Of a stretch of 38,127 bases of DNA, positions 7,634 through 16,523 are shown one piece after another. The DNA lies in assembly GCA_049969935.1 (NCBI GenBank), contig JBMFNX010000014.1:1-38127 (forward strand), written 5' to 3'. The position numbers were made by a program, and so were the translations under genes. The stretch is from JACIWG01 sp049969935. Its GTDB lineage: Archaea > Thermoproteota > Nitrososphaeria > JACIWG01. Within the stretch, counting starts at the first letter, position 1, and each line of letters opens with the position of its first letter. The notes below the pieces were generated by a model. That model was not told the DNA's origin, made no database searches, and saw only the letters and a program-made list of their open reading frames with translations.

Positions 7634-8476
7634 ATGTCGTTTGAAGTACAGGACCTCTATGATGTAATAAAGATAGTTACTCTCTTGATTTTAAGCAAGA
7701 CTTCTAAAATTGATTTAAGTAAATTAAGAGGGAGAATAGAAGAGTTATGTGACCATCGTATTTGTGTTGAACCGGGAGACCTAAATAGGGCCTTATCTGA
7801 ACTTGCAAATGAGGGACTCATCACTGTTAAGGGAGAATATATTGAGTTAACTTCTGTTGGCTCAAAGGTTAGTGGTGACTGGAAAAGTTTACTGTTAAAA
7901 AGTGAGCCAATATTGGAGGTTGTTGCAGGCTTAACTGACGGTTCAGTAACAAGTCTAATGATTATTCTCTCATCCTTTTTTGCTAGACTATCATCTAAGT
8001 TAACGATCTTTGCAGCACTATTAACATTAGCTTCTGTAGCTATAACAAACTTTTCAAGCTTCTTTCTAGGAGGGGTTACAGAAGATATTTCCGAAATTAT
8101 TGCTGTAAAGAGGTTGATGGACTACAGTTTAAGCGATAACCCAGACAGAGGACAAAGGTTGAAGTCGATAGAACTTTTGAAGCAAGTCTTTACACTCTTG
8201 AACAAGGAGGTTCAGAAAGCGAATATCGTTTCTGCAATAGTATGCGCCCTTACAACATTATTTGCAGGTTTCACGCCTATACTAGTCTATTTAGTGCTTC
8301 CAACACCATATAATTTATTGAGTTCAGTGGCATTGATTGGGTCAATTGTTGTCCTATTGCTTGCAAGATATCGTTCAAAGATGACAAGAATTCCTTTGAA
8401 AATCACTTTGCTAGAGACTTTGATAATAATGCTTATAGCAACATTCGCTTCAATACTTTTGGGAACAAGCTTATAG
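7634..8476 (+). CDS. winged-helix membrane protein of unknown function
   Basis: This 280-aa protein matches no family that I can name. Residues 1-85 look like a winged-helix domain (alpha-helical start, then the LNRALSELANEGLITVKGEYIELT pattern broken into recognition helix and beta wing). The rest contains about five hydrophobic segments (roughly 96-112, 117-139, 196-222, 227-246, 257-277) with a charged cytosolic loop at 145-195. This would be a membrane-anchored DNA-binding or protein-interaction module. The ATG follows a GAGAT element by a few bases, and a TATA-like CATATATAT lies at 7584-7592. It converges with the OYE homologue, 6 nt apart. Confidence 0.7.
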   Translation: MSFEVQDLYDVIKIVTLLILSKTSKIDLSKLRGRIEELCDHRICVEPGDLNRALSELANEGLITVKGEYIELTSVGSKVSGDWKSLLLKSEPILEVVAGLTDGSVTSLMIILSSFFARLSSKLTIFAALLTLASVAITNFSSFFLGGVTEDISEIIAVKRLMDYSLSDNPDRGQRLKSIELLKQVFTLLNKEVQKANIVSAIVCALTTLFAGFTPILVYLVLPTPYNLLSSVALIGSIVVLLLARYRSKMTRIPLKITLLETLIIMLIATFASILLGTSL

Positions 8477-8482
8477 ATGATT

Positions 8483-9469
8483 TTATTGCTTCATCTTTTT
8501 AACTATATTCGCGTGCTCTAGAGCCATTTTAGCCCATTCAGGGTCCTTCAAAATCATTCTTCCAACAGCAACTAGGTCAACATAGCCTTTCTCTATCACC
8601 ATGTTAGCGTATTCGAAGCTTCTTATTCCACCAACACCTATAACTGGAACATTAACAGCCTTCTTTATTTCACGAGCTTGAGGTATAAAGTATCCTTCTA
8701 CAGTCTCAAACTGTGCAGGCCTACTTCCACAAACTCCGCCACTAACATCAATAATGTCTACACCCTTTTCCTCTAACTTTCTAGCTAAAGCCTTAGAATC
8801 ATCTATAGAGACACCTTCAGGGTGCAGGTCGTCAGCACCTAAACGGTACAGTAGAAGTTTGTTTCCAATCTTACATTTAACTGCCTCCACAACCTCTAAT
8901 GGAAAACGCATCCTATTTTCAAGTGTTCCACCATATTCATCTAACCTTTTGTTAGTAAGCGGTGAAAAGAACTGGTTTACTAGAAAACCGTGTGCACCAT
9001 GAACTTCAACACCGTCGAAGCCTGCGATTACAGCTCTTTGAGCGGCCATAGCAAAATCTTCTACAACAGCTTTTATCTCTTCTTTTGTTATCTCCTTTGA
9101 CCTTCCATCAGATGATGGTGATAGGGGGGTTATGTTAGGTAAGCTGCATTTTGAACCAGAATGAACTATCTGCAATACTATAGTAGCACCTTTTTCATGA
9201 ACTTTTTGGGCGAGCTTTCTAAGGCCTTGAACCATTCTATCATCGTGTACACTAAGTTGTCTTTCAACATATTTTCCAGTTTCTGAAACATATGAGGCTT
9301 CGACAATAACCATGCCAACGTAGGCGGACCTTATTATATAATGTTCTATCAGCCTTTCGTTAACACTTCCATCAAATGATGCAAGATTAGTGAGTATGGG
9401 TGGAAATACTAGACGATTTCTTAAAGTAAAGTTTCTAACATTTAGTGGGTCCGCTAATGAAGCCAACAA
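8483..9469 (-). CDS. NADH:flavin oxidoreductase / Old Yellow Enzyme family
   Basis: This 328-aa FMN-binding TIM barrel of the OYE family contains only the flavin domain, without the C-terminal [4Fe-4S]/NADPH domains of 2,4-dienoyl-CoA reductases. The PPILTNLAS start, LQIVHSGSKC, and the GFDGVEVHGAHGFLVNQF and LDEYGGTLENR motifs contain the substrate-binding His pair and the FMN contacts. GVGGI and VAVGRMIL near the C-terminus bind the phosphate. Such enzymes reduce activated C=C bonds with NAD(P)H. The TTG start has GGGGTG 5 nt upstream, directly after the stop of the beta-propeller gene, so the two form an operon with an 11-nt gap. Confidence 0.9.
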   Translation of the reverse strand: MLASLADPLNVRNFTLRNRLVFPPILTNLASFDGSVNERLIEHYIIRSAYVGMVIVEASYVSETGKYVERQLSVHDDRMVQGLRKLAQKVHEKGATIVLQIVHSGSKCSLPNITPLSPSSDGRSKEITKEEIKAVVEDFAMAAQRAVIAGFDGVEVHGAHGFLVNQFFSPLTNKRLDEYGGTLENRMRFPLEVVEAVKCKIGNKLLLYRLGADDLHPEGVSIDDSKALARKLEEKGVDIIDVSGGVCGSRPAQFETVEGYFIPQAREIKKAVNVPVIGVGGIRSFEYANMVIEKGYVDLVAVGRMILKDPEWAKMALEHANIVKKMKQ

Positions 9470-9480
9470 TATTGCACCCC

Positions 9481-10446
9481 TTATTTTATCCGCTCAAATT
9501 TTTGTATAGCGTGACATTCGTTTGGAACATTCTTGAATTCGGCTGAAGATATTACTACTTCACCAACATATATGTTTCCTTTATGGTCTAAGCATAGAGA
9601 ATGTGGCGCTCTAAAATATCCTAGCCTACAGCCTTCTTCTGAACACCATCTGGTAACAATTTCACCGTTTAAGTCGAATACTGTTAGCCTAGCAGCCTTA
9701 ACACCATCCCGAGGCGTTGTTGAAATAAGACTATGTCCAACATTGTACCCGAGTTCTGTCACGTAAACATATTTGTCGTGTACGTAAACGTCCGTCGGCC
9801 TATTAGCATACCATTCTCCAACGTATTTTCCTTCCGTGTCAAACAATTGTATCCTACAATTTTCTCTATCAGCAACATAGACTATACCCTCATGAACGTA
9901 TATCCCGTGTGGGAGATTAAATTGTCCAGGACCCCTTCCAGGCTCACCCCATGAAGTGATAAGTTCACCTTCTTTAGAAAACTTGTGAACTCTAGCGTTA
10001 CCGTATCCGTCAGAAACGTATATTGTACCATATCTGTCAACAAAAACGTCAGTTGGAAGATTGAATGGTTCAGCTCCACGTTTAATTGTCCTATAATCTT
10101 TATTAACACATCCACTATCTGATGGACAACCTTTTTTTCCAAGAACCATTAGAAGACGACCGTCTCGTGTAAACCTTTTAACTGTATGGTCTCCATCGGT
10201 GCAAAAGATTGTATCATCGGGTGCAACGTAAAGGCCGTGAGGCCAGCTGAAAAGACCTCGCCCCCAGCATGTTATAAAGTTACCGTCTTCATCAAAAATT
10301 AGAAGTGGGTCAACACCTCTAATGAATGTGTAAACATTGTTTTTACTGTCTACTGCAACACCTGTAACTTCAACAAACGGTGAATAGAAATGTTTTCCCC
10401 ATCCTTCTACAACCCTATACTTTAAAGGTTCGCAGCCGAAAATCAA
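9481..10446 (-). CDS. NHL-repeat six-bladed beta-propeller protein
   Basis: This 321-aa protein is made of repeated NHL-type blades. Each carries patterns such as PTDVFVDRYGTIYVSDGYGNARVH and LPHGIYVHEGIVYVADRENCRI, written here only in part. It resembles the peptidyl-alpha-hydroxyglycine lyase-like/SMP-30-like propellers. No signal peptide is visible, so it is probably cytoplasmic. The TTG start is preceded by GGTG about 7 nt upstream. It heads an operon with the OYE homologue. NHL propellers can be lactonases, lyases or binding scaffolds, and I cannot choose between these. Confidence 0.78.
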   Translation of the reverse strand: MIFGCEPLKYRVVEGWGKHFYSPFVEVTGVAVDSKNNVYTFIRGVDPLLIFDEDGNFITCWGRGLFSWPHGLYVAPDDTIFCTDGDHTVKRFTRDGRLLMVLGKKGCPSDSGCVNKDYRTIKRGAEPFNLPTDVFVDRYGTIYVSDGYGNARVHKFSKEGELITSWGEPGRGPGQFNLPHGIYVHEGIVYVADRENCRIQLFDTEGKYVGEWYANRPTDVYVHDKYVYVTELGYNVGHSLISTTPRDGVKAARLTVFDLNGEIVTRWCSEEGCRLGYFRAPHSLCLDHKGNIYVGEVVISSAEFKNVPNECHAIQKFERIK

Positions 10447-10510
10447 ATTAGAACACCATCATTTACATTTGAAAAAACAAGTTTATAATTTTTAGTTTTT
10501 GCTTTTAAAA

Positions 10511-10520
10511 TTTTTATAAT
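10511..10520 (+). promoter_or_regulatory. TATA box for the nucleotidyltransferase-flippase unit
   Basis: TTTTTATAAT is centred about 26 nt before the third in-frame ATG (10541), whose product begins directly at the conserved QAIILAGG motif. The spacing supports a leaderless start at 10541 rather than the ATGs at 10529 or 10535. Confidence 0.5.
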
Positions 10521-10540
10521 ATGAGTGTATGTGCATGTTT

Positions 10541-11269
10541 ATGCAGGCCATTATTCTGGCAGGAGGTTTTGCGAAAAGACTTTGGCCGCTAACGTTAGAA
10601 AAGCCTAAACCACTTCTTCCCATAAATGATAAGCCGATTATAGAGTATTTGCTTGAAAAGATAGACGAACTAAATATTGGAGATATTATTGTGTCAACAA
10701 ACATGAGGTTTAAGAACGATTTTGAGAAATGGCTTTCATCAGCGGGTAGGAAAAATGTTAGGATTATAGCTGAATCTTCAATGAGGGAGGAGGAGAAGTT
10801 GGGTGCAATTAGAGCCCTTGCAAGACTATCGAATGAGGTTGTTGGAGACTGCCTTATTGCAGCTGGCGACAACATTTTCACTGAAAGCCTTCTAGGCTTT
10901 AAAAAAATGTTTGATAAGCTTAAATCTCCAATAATATGCTTATACGATGTTAAAGATGCTGATCTTGCAAAAAACTATTCTATTGTAGTTCTAGAAGAGG
11001 ATGGTAGGATTATGGATTTTGTTGAAAAGCCAAGGGAGCCTAAAACAACACTTATTGGAACATGCCTATACATTTTTCCAAAGGAAGTCTTTGAAAAAAT
11101 TAACGAATATGTTGACATGGGTAGGGATTCAGATGCGCCTGGAAGGTTCATAGAATGGTTATGTAAGAAAATGCCTGTATACGGTTACATATTGAATGGA
11201 AGCTGGTGGGATATTGGGACTCTAAAATCTTATGAGGATGCGAAAAGGTACTTTGCCGGCAAAAGATAG
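10541..11269 (+). CDS. sugar-phosphate nucleotidyltransferase
   Basis: This 242-aa NTP-transferase makes nucleotide-activated sugars (NDP-sugar plus pyrophosphate from sugar-1-phosphate and NTP). The signature AIILAGGFAKRLWPLT with following KPKPLLPINDKPI is at the N-terminus, and the metal/NTP-binding AAGDNIF and FVEKP motifs follow. It lacks the left-handed beta-helix acetyltransferase domain of GlmU-like relatives, so it is a short single-domain type like RmlA/GalU-like archaeal enzymes. The start at 10541 puts the conserved motif at the very N-terminus. It overlaps the flippase gene by one base, so the pair probably activates and exports a surface sugar or lipid-linked oligosaccharide. 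Confidence 0.9.
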   Translation: MQAIILAGGFAKRLWPLTLEKPKPLLPINDKPIIEYLLEKIDELNIGDIIVSTNMRFKNDFEKWLSSAGRKNVRIIAESSMREEEKLGAIRALARLSNEVVGDCLIAAGDNIFTESLLGFKKMFDKLKSPIICLYDVKDADLAKNYSIVVLEEDGRIMDFVEKPREPKTTLIGTCLYIFPKEVFEKINEYVDMGRDSDAPGRFIEWLCKKMPVYGYILNGSWWDIGTLKSYEDAKRYFAGKR

Positions 11270-12849
11270 TGGCATGTATGAGCGGAAACCTTTCAAACAT
11301 TGTTGAAGAGTCTGCAAGGGGAGGCTTCTTCCTATTTGTAGGCTATTTCATGTCATTGGTTATTTTATCAGTAGGTTCAATGATTGTTGGAAGGCTACTT
11401 GGGCCAGAGGGTTTCGGCATATTTTCTCTAGCATTTGTTCCCTCAGCCTTAATTCTAGGATTTCTTGACCCAGGCGTAGGTGCTGCATTAACAAGGTTTA
11501 CAGCAAAATTTAGGGCCGAGAATAAGGTTGATGTTGTAGCAAGTGTACTGAGAACAGGCTTTTTGTACAAGTTTATTGTAAGCACTATAGCGACATTATT
11601 ATGTTTCACGTTTTCAGAATCTCTTGCAGCAATACTGCTTAATAGAAGTGAGCTGGGATATTTTGTTAGAATAGCTTCAATTATAATATTGTTTCAGACA
11701 CTATTCAACTTTTTAGGTGAAGCGTTTTCTGGACTGGATAGGATGGAGGGGAACGCTCTAATTTTAAACACGGAGGCTATAGTTAAATCCTTTCTTTCAC
11801 CAGTACTGGTTATTTTAGGTTTTGGCATCTTGGGAGCAATATGGGGGCATGTAATAAGTTATATAGCAGCATTTATTATTGGAGCATTATTCTTTTTAAA
11901 ACTTTATAGGATGCTTGGTAAGCCTGCAGAAAACAGCTTTTTTACGAATATTAAGATGATGGTATCCTATGGTTTTCCATTATATGCTGCAAACTTTTTG
12001 AATACGATAGCATCCCAGGTTCAGGTTCTAGTTTTAGCATTCTTTGCATCAAATACCGAAATTGGAAACTTTTATGTTGCAGCGAGACTGCTTGCACTCG
12101 TAGGCGTACTAACATACCCCTTTTCAGCACTTTTTCCAGCTTTCTCTAAAGTTAAAAAGGATTCAAGTGAACTTTTTCAACTGTTTAGGCTTTCAACCAA
12201 ATACACTTCACTAGTTATAGTCCCAGCCACAGTTCTAATAATGGTTCTTTCGAGGGACGTAGTGTACACATTTTATGGTAGAAGTTATACTCTTGCACCA
12301 TCATATCTTACCCTATACGTTATAACAAACCTTTTTGCTGGATTCGGTTCAATAGTCTTTGGACACGTTTTCAACGGCCTGGGATATACAAGACTTTCAT
12401 TTTATAGCGCTTTAGTAAACTTTACTACATTCATACCATTAGTGTATATTTTGACATCCTACTACAGTGTGTATGGAACACTTTTTGCCATAATAATTTC
12501 ACAAACTTTTTCCATGGCCTACAATATTTTAGCATCTAATAGAATATTGGGTTTAAAGTTTGATGTGGCAACTTCTGCAAAAATTTATTTAACATCATTT
12601 GTTTCTGCACTAGCCACAATTTTAGCAATAGATACACTCTCTTTCCCATACTGGATACTCAATCTTATATCGAGAGGACTACTATTTTTTATCGTATACT
12701 TAACTCTTACACCGATTTCTAAAACAATATCCACATACGATATAGAGAATATAGAGATTCTAATAAGAAGATACAGCTTCTTTAAAATAGTATTGGCGCC
12801 TGTAATAAAATATGAAAGAATACTACTCAGTTTCGTAGAGAAAATTTGA
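11269..12849 (+). CDS. polysaccharide biosynthesis / oligosaccharide flippase (MOP/Wzx-like)
   Basis: This 526-aa integral membrane protein has about 12-14 hydrophobic helices and the MOP-superfamily start (a short soluble segment, then helices around GRLLGPEGFGIFSLAFVPSA). The family flips lipid-linked sugars across the membrane. The GTG at 11269 overlaps the last base of the upstream nucleotidyltransferase. An ATG at 11278 is equally possible, and neither has a clear Shine-Dalgarno sequence. The coupling to an NDP-sugar-forming enzyme supports a role in glycan or glycolipid export, such as S-layer glycosylation. The substrate is unknown. Confidence 0.87.
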   Translation: MACMSGNLSNIVEESARGGFFLFVGYFMSLVILSVGSMIVGRLLGPEGFGIFSLAFVPSALILGFLDPGVGAALTRFTAKFRAENKVDVVASVLRTGFLYKFIVSTIATLLCFTFSESLAAILLNRSELGYFVRIASIIILFQTLFNFLGEAFSGLDRMEGNALILNTEAIVKSFLSPVLVILGFGILGAIWGHVISYIAAFIIGALFFLKLYRMLGKPAENSFFTNIKMMVSYGFPLYAANFLNTIASQVQVLVLAFFASNTEIGNFYVAARLLALVGVLTYPFSALFPAFSKVKKDSSELFQLFRLSTKYTSLVIVPATVLIMVLSRDVVYTFYGRSYTLAPSYLTLYVITNLFAGFGSIVFGHVFNGLGYTRLSFYSALVNFTTFIPLVYILTSYYSVYGTLFAIIISQTFSMAYNILASNRILGLKFDVATSAKIYLTSFVSALATILAIDTLSFPYWILNLISRGLLFFIVYLTLTPISKTISTYDIENIEILIRRYSFFKIVLAPVIKYERILLSFVEKI

Positions 12850-12879
12850 ATTAACGGTTTAAACATTTATTAGTATAAA

Positions 12880-14442
12880 GTGGACCATCAGCATTGGATG
12901 GTTTTAGAGTATAGGAGAGAGGGGGTGGAAAAGGATAAATTATTTGAGGAACTATTTAGAACATTAATAGAATATTCTCCAACACCCATAATATTTTTGG
13001 ATTTGGAGGGAAATGTTATCGAGTGTACAGATTCCACGCTAAAATTATTCAAAATTAATAGAGAAGATTTTATTGGAAAAAATTTTCTAGAATTCTTTCA
13101 AGAAGAAAGGGAGAAAGTTGTTTCAAAAATGGAGATGCTTTTAAAGAGTGATAAACTGATCTCATCAACTTTTATCCTAAAAAATTTTGAGGGAAAAAAT
13201 TTTGAGGCAGAAGTTTATGCCAGCACTGTTAAAGACCGTGAAGGGAGACCTCAACAGGTTATTGTTACAGTATTGGATGTGACAGAACATAGGAGACTTG
13301 AGAGGGAACTTTATCGTGAAAAAGAGTTTTTGAACATTCTCATGGAGGCGGTTCCAGATGCAATATACTTTAAGGACACACAGTCACGTTTCATGAAAGT
13401 GAATCGAGCGCATGCTGAAAGAATGGGTTTAAAGGACCCTGAGGAAGCAGTTGGCAAAACTGACTTCGACTTCTACAGTGAAGAGTTTGCTAGACAAGCA
13501 TTTGAAGACGAGCAAAATATAATCAGAGAAGGAAAGCCTATAATAAACAAGGTTGAAAGGGTTATCGGAAAAGATGGTAGAGAACATTGGGTTACTGCAA
13601 CAAAGATGCCTATTAGAGATAGGACAGGAAAGGTTATTGGAATAGTTGGAATTTCAAGGGATATAACTGAAATGAAGCGTATGCAGGATATGTTAAAAGA
13701 ATATAATGAGAGGCTTGAAAGGATTGTTGAAGAAAAGACTAGAGCGCTTTTGGATGCTGAAAGGCTTGCAGCTGTAGGGGAAGTTGTTTCGATGATCGTT
13801 CATGACCTACGTTCACCATTACAAGTAATATTGTATAAGACATTTCTTTTGAAGGAGAAGCTTAAACTTTTACCAATACCATCTTATGAGAAGGAAAGTT
13901 TTAAGGAAATTTTGGATTCAATAAATGAGCAGGTAGAGTACATGAATAAGATGGTTTCAGATTTCAAAGATTATGCGAGAAACATGAAGCCAGAATATAT
14001 TGAAATAGATTTTAAAAAACTTGTTGACGAGATTCTTGCAACATTTATAATTCCAGAAAAAATTAAAGTAGAGGTTTCAATTCAAGAAGGTTTTCCGAAA
14101 CTGCAAATCGACCCCCTAATGATGAGAAGGGTGCTATCAAATCTGGTATCTAATGCCATTGACGCACTACCAAATGGCGGCAACATCATTATTAGCGCAA
14201 GAATAGAAAATGAGCATATAGTTATAAGTGTAGAGGATACGGGAGTAGGTATTTCAGAAGAGAATCTTGGGAAACTCTTTAAGCCGTTCTTTACGACAAA
14301 GGAGAGGGGTACAGGACTCGGGCTTGCCATATGCAAGAGGTTTGTTGAATTACATGGAGGACACATTTTTGTTGAAAGCAAGGTCGGTTATGGAACAAAA
14401 TTTATTATAAAACTTCCTGTTGAAGGACATGTTAAAAGATAA
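12880..14442 (+). CDS. PAS-PAS sensor histidine kinase
   Basis: This is a soluble 520-aa histidine kinase with no membrane segment. It has PAS domain 1 (about 26-138), PAS domain 2 (about 150-265, containing the YFKDTQSRFMKVNRA start), a coiled linker, a HisKA dimerisation helix with the phospho-acceptor His308 in HDLRSPL, and a HATPase domain with N box (NLVSNAIDAL), G1 (DTGVGIS), F box (FKPFFTT) and G2 (GTGLGLAI). It therefore senses an internal signal. The GTG start at 12880 lies at a weak promoter. A GTG at 12925 with GGAGAG about 5 nt upstream is a good alternative that removes only a non-domain N-terminus. No response regulator is adjacent. The small proteins that follow may be its outputs. 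Confidence 0.93.
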   Translation: MDHQHWMVLEYRREGVEKDKLFEELFRTLIEYSPTPIIFLDLEGNVIECTDSTLKLFKINREDFIGKNFLEFFQEEREKVVSKMEMLLKSDKLISSTFILKNFEGKNFEAEVYASTVKDREGRPQQVIVTVLDVTEHRRLERELYREKEFLNILMEAVPDAIYFKDTQSRFMKVNRAHAERMGLKDPEEAVGKTDFDFYSEEFARQAFEDEQNIIREGKPIINKVERVIGKDGREHWVTATKMPIRDRTGKVIGIVGISRDITEMKRMQDMLKEYNERLERIVEEKTRALLDAERLAAVGEVVSMIVHDLRSPLQVILYKTFLLKEKLKLLPIPSYEKESFKEILDSINEQVEYMNKMVSDFKDYARNMKPEYIEIDFKKLVDEILATFIIPEKIKVEVSIQEGFPKLQIDPLMMRRVLSNLVSNAIDALPNGGNIIISARIENEHIVISVEDTGVGISEENLGKLFKPFFTTKERGTGLGLAICKRFVELHGGHIFVESKVGYGTKFIIKLPVEGHVKR

Positions 14443-14481
14443 AGATTATAAAGATGTGTACCCATATTTTTTTGAGCAAAC

Positions 14482-14703
14482 ATGTCGAACGAATTTGATG
14501 AAAGAGAATACAGGCTTCTTGAAGAGCTCATGTTCTCTTATAATGCTACATCTGAGAGGAATGCTGTACCAAAGGAAAGTCTTATTTCAAAGATAAATAA
14601 GCTTGAATTTTTTAAGGAAAAAGGTTACATTATGGAGCTTGCTGATGGAAGAATATTTCTAACACCCAAGGGTATGCAGGCTCTTTTAGCACACTTTAGC
14701 TAA
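14482..14703 (+). CDS. small hypothetical protein, possible winged helix
   Basis: This is a 73-aa acidic protein with two predicted helices and a short beta-hairpin-like C-terminus (ELADGRIFLTPKGMQALLAHF), which resembles the wing and last helix of a winged-helix domain. No family can be named. It follows the histidine kinase by 39 nt on the same strand, with a TATA-like element (ATTATAAAG, about 14445-14453) about 30 nt before its ATG, so it may have its own leaderless transcript. A role with the kinase or the NitrOD5-like protein is only inferred from proximity. Confidence 0.6.
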   Translation: MSNEFDEREYRLLEELMFSYNATSERNAVPKESLISKINKLEFFKEKGYIMELADGRIFLTPKGMQALLAHFS

Positions 14704-14762
14704 TCTTAGAATATAGATTAAAAAATTTAATAATCACATTAACATTATGGTGTTGTGATAAG

Positions 14763-15065
14763 ATGGTGGATAAGGCTGACAAGGTCGTAATGGACGCTAT
14801 AGATGAAGCTTTATCCATTTTAGGTAATAAGGCAAAGGAGGCAGTTTACTATTTTATGGAAAGAGAGTACGGGCTCCAAAAGGAGGATATTCCATCAAAC
14901 CTAAAAAACTTTCACGATGGACTGCACATGCTTTTTGGTGTTGGAGCAAATATTATTGAAAAGCACATTTACAACTGTTTACAGAATAGGATTGGTATTA
15001 GAGCCCGTATAGAGCCTGAACTGGATTTTATAGAAGTTTTAAATAAACTTAGATCCTTCGCCTGA
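14763..15065 (+). CDS. NitrOD5-like small helical protein (copy 1)
   Basis: This 100-aa protein looks helical and contains the pattern of the NitrOD5 output domain known from Thaumarchaeota-type signalling proteins: a helix ending ALSILGNKAKEAVYYFMER, a short IPSNLKNFHDGLHMLFGVGANIIEKHI core, and an amphipathic end. The HMLFGVGA-like centre is shared with a second protein at 21831-22148 (LVFGAGA), so the two are paralogues. The ATG has GTGAT just upstream. It converges with the dihydrolipoamide dehydrogenase, their 3' ends overlapping by 17 nt. Family assignment is by pattern recognition and moderately certain. Function as a signalling output is inferred. Confidence 0.6.
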   Translation: MVDKADKVVMDAIDEALSILGNKAKEAVYYFMEREYGLQKEDIPSNLKNFHDGLHMLFGVGANIIEKHIYNCLQNRIGIRARIEPELDFIEVLNKLRSFA

Positions 15066-16443
15066 ATACGTGAACAGATTCGCCCAGAGAATCTTCTGCA
15101 GCCTCCATTAATGCTTCAGAAAGTGTTGGATGTGGATGCATTGTTGAAGCAAGTTCTCTAACACTTAAACCTAATTCAACAGCTAAACTTGCTTCTCCAG
15201 CGAGCTCGGAAACGTTAGAGCCAACAATCTGGATTCCAATAACCTTCAAACTATCCTTTTCAACAACAACTTTAGCAAAACCTTCTGGAGAAGCTTCAGT
15301 AAGAGCCCTGCCTGAAGCCTGCATTGGAAAACGTCCCACCAACACTTCTAAACCATTTTTCCTCGCCTCATCTTCACTTAAACCTACTGAAACAACTTCA
15401 GGTTCAGAGAAGACTACATTTGGGACAGCCCTAAAATTGTATATAACATTTTTTCCAGCCACGTTTTCAGCAGCGACAACACCCTGCTTAAAGGCCTTGT
15501 GGGCAAGATATGGTGGTCCAGCAACATCTCCTGCAGCGAAAACGTTAGGAACGTTTGACTTCATCATCTTGTCCACGATAACATGGCCTTTAGAATCTAA
15601 CATTATGCCAGCTTCACTCAAGCCAATCAAAGGTTTAGGCTTTCTTCCAGCTGCTACAAGAACCTTTTCAACTTTAAAAGTTTCTTCTCCAGCAGGTCCA
15701 TCAACTCTTACTTCAACAGACCCATCTAGGATACGATAATATGTTAATAGTGTACCCGTGTATATTTTTACACCGAGTCTTGAAAGTGTGCGGTTAAGGA
15801 TTCTGGCAACATCCTTATCGAATCCTGGAAGAAGCTGATCCATCATTTCAATCAAATACACTTGTAAACCTATCTTAGATAAGGCTGAAGCAAATTCTAC
15901 ACCAATCGCGCCTCCACCGACAATAAGGATGCTATTTGGTAAACTTTCTAGACTAAACATGTCTTTTGAGGAGAGCACATATTTTCCATCAAATGGTATG
16001 TTTGGTAACTGGACTGGCCCTGAACCTGTGGATACAACAATATTTTCTGTGAAAAGTTCAAGAGTATTATTGGCTCCCTTTACAACAACATTTTTTATAG
16101 ACTTTAAAAATGCTTCACCTTCAAAAACTTTTACACCATTTCTTTCACAAAGAAAACCTATTCCTGACCTAAGTTGGAAAACAATCTTGTCCTTCCAAAC
16201 CATGAATGTCTTTAAATCATATCTTGGCTCGGAAACAACTCCAATTTCACCACCCCTTTTCGCCTTCCAGAAAAGGTTAGCTGATTCAATAAGAGCCTTT
16301 GTTGGAATACAACCATAATTTGTGCATTCGCCGCCAAAATGGTGCTTTTCAACTAAAGCAACTTTTAAACCAAGCTGTGCAAGTCTTATAGAGGCAACGT
16401 ATCCAGCTGGACCCGCTCCTATAACAATAACGTCAAAGTTCAT
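15049..16443 (-). CDS. lpdA: dihydrolipoamide dehydrogenase
   Basis: This 464-aa flavoprotein disulfide oxidoreductase (E3) reoxidises dihydrolipoyl groups with NAD+. It has the FAD-binding GAGPAG (9-14), the redox-active disulfide C40-TNYG-C45 in the GGEC...GCIPTK motif, the NAD-binding GGGAIGVEFA, the second FAD motif with VFAAGDVA, and the C-terminal His438-Pro/Glu443 pair of the dimer interface (HPHPTLSEA). Length is typical. No 2-oxoacid dehydrogenase or glycine-cleavage gene accompanies it. It therefore stands alone and may serve a complex encoded elsewhere. Other reductases of the family are less likely because the lipoamide-type C-terminal motif is present. Confidence 0.93.
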   Translation of the reverse strand: MNFDVIVIGAGPAGYVASIRLAQLGLKVALVEKHHFGGECTNYGCIPTKALIESANLFWKAKRGGEIGVVSEPRYDLKTFMVWKDKIVFQLRSGIGFLCERNGVKVFEGEAFLKSIKNVVVKGANNTLELFTENIVVSTGSGPVQLPNIPFDGKYVLSSKDMFSLESLPNSILIVGGGAIGVEFASALSKIGLQVYLIEMMDQLLPGFDKDVARILNRTLSRLGVKIYTGTLLTYYRILDGSVEVRVDGPAGEETFKVEKVLVAAGRKPKPLIGLSEAGIMLDSKGHVIVDKMMKSNVPNVFAAGDVAGPPYLAHKAFKQGVVAAENVAGKNVIYNFRAVPNVVFSEPEVVSVGLSEDEARKNGLEVLVGRFPMQASGRALTEASPEGFAKVVVEKDSLKVIGIQIVGSNVSELAGEASLAVELGLSVRELASTMHPHPTLSEALMEAAEDSLGESVHVFRRRI

Positions 16444-16523
16444 GCTAGGGGGTTAATTTTGTAAAAAGATAAGTTTTTCCAAAAACTTTAAACACAAAAA
16501 TATGGGGATCGATAGAGGTAGCT

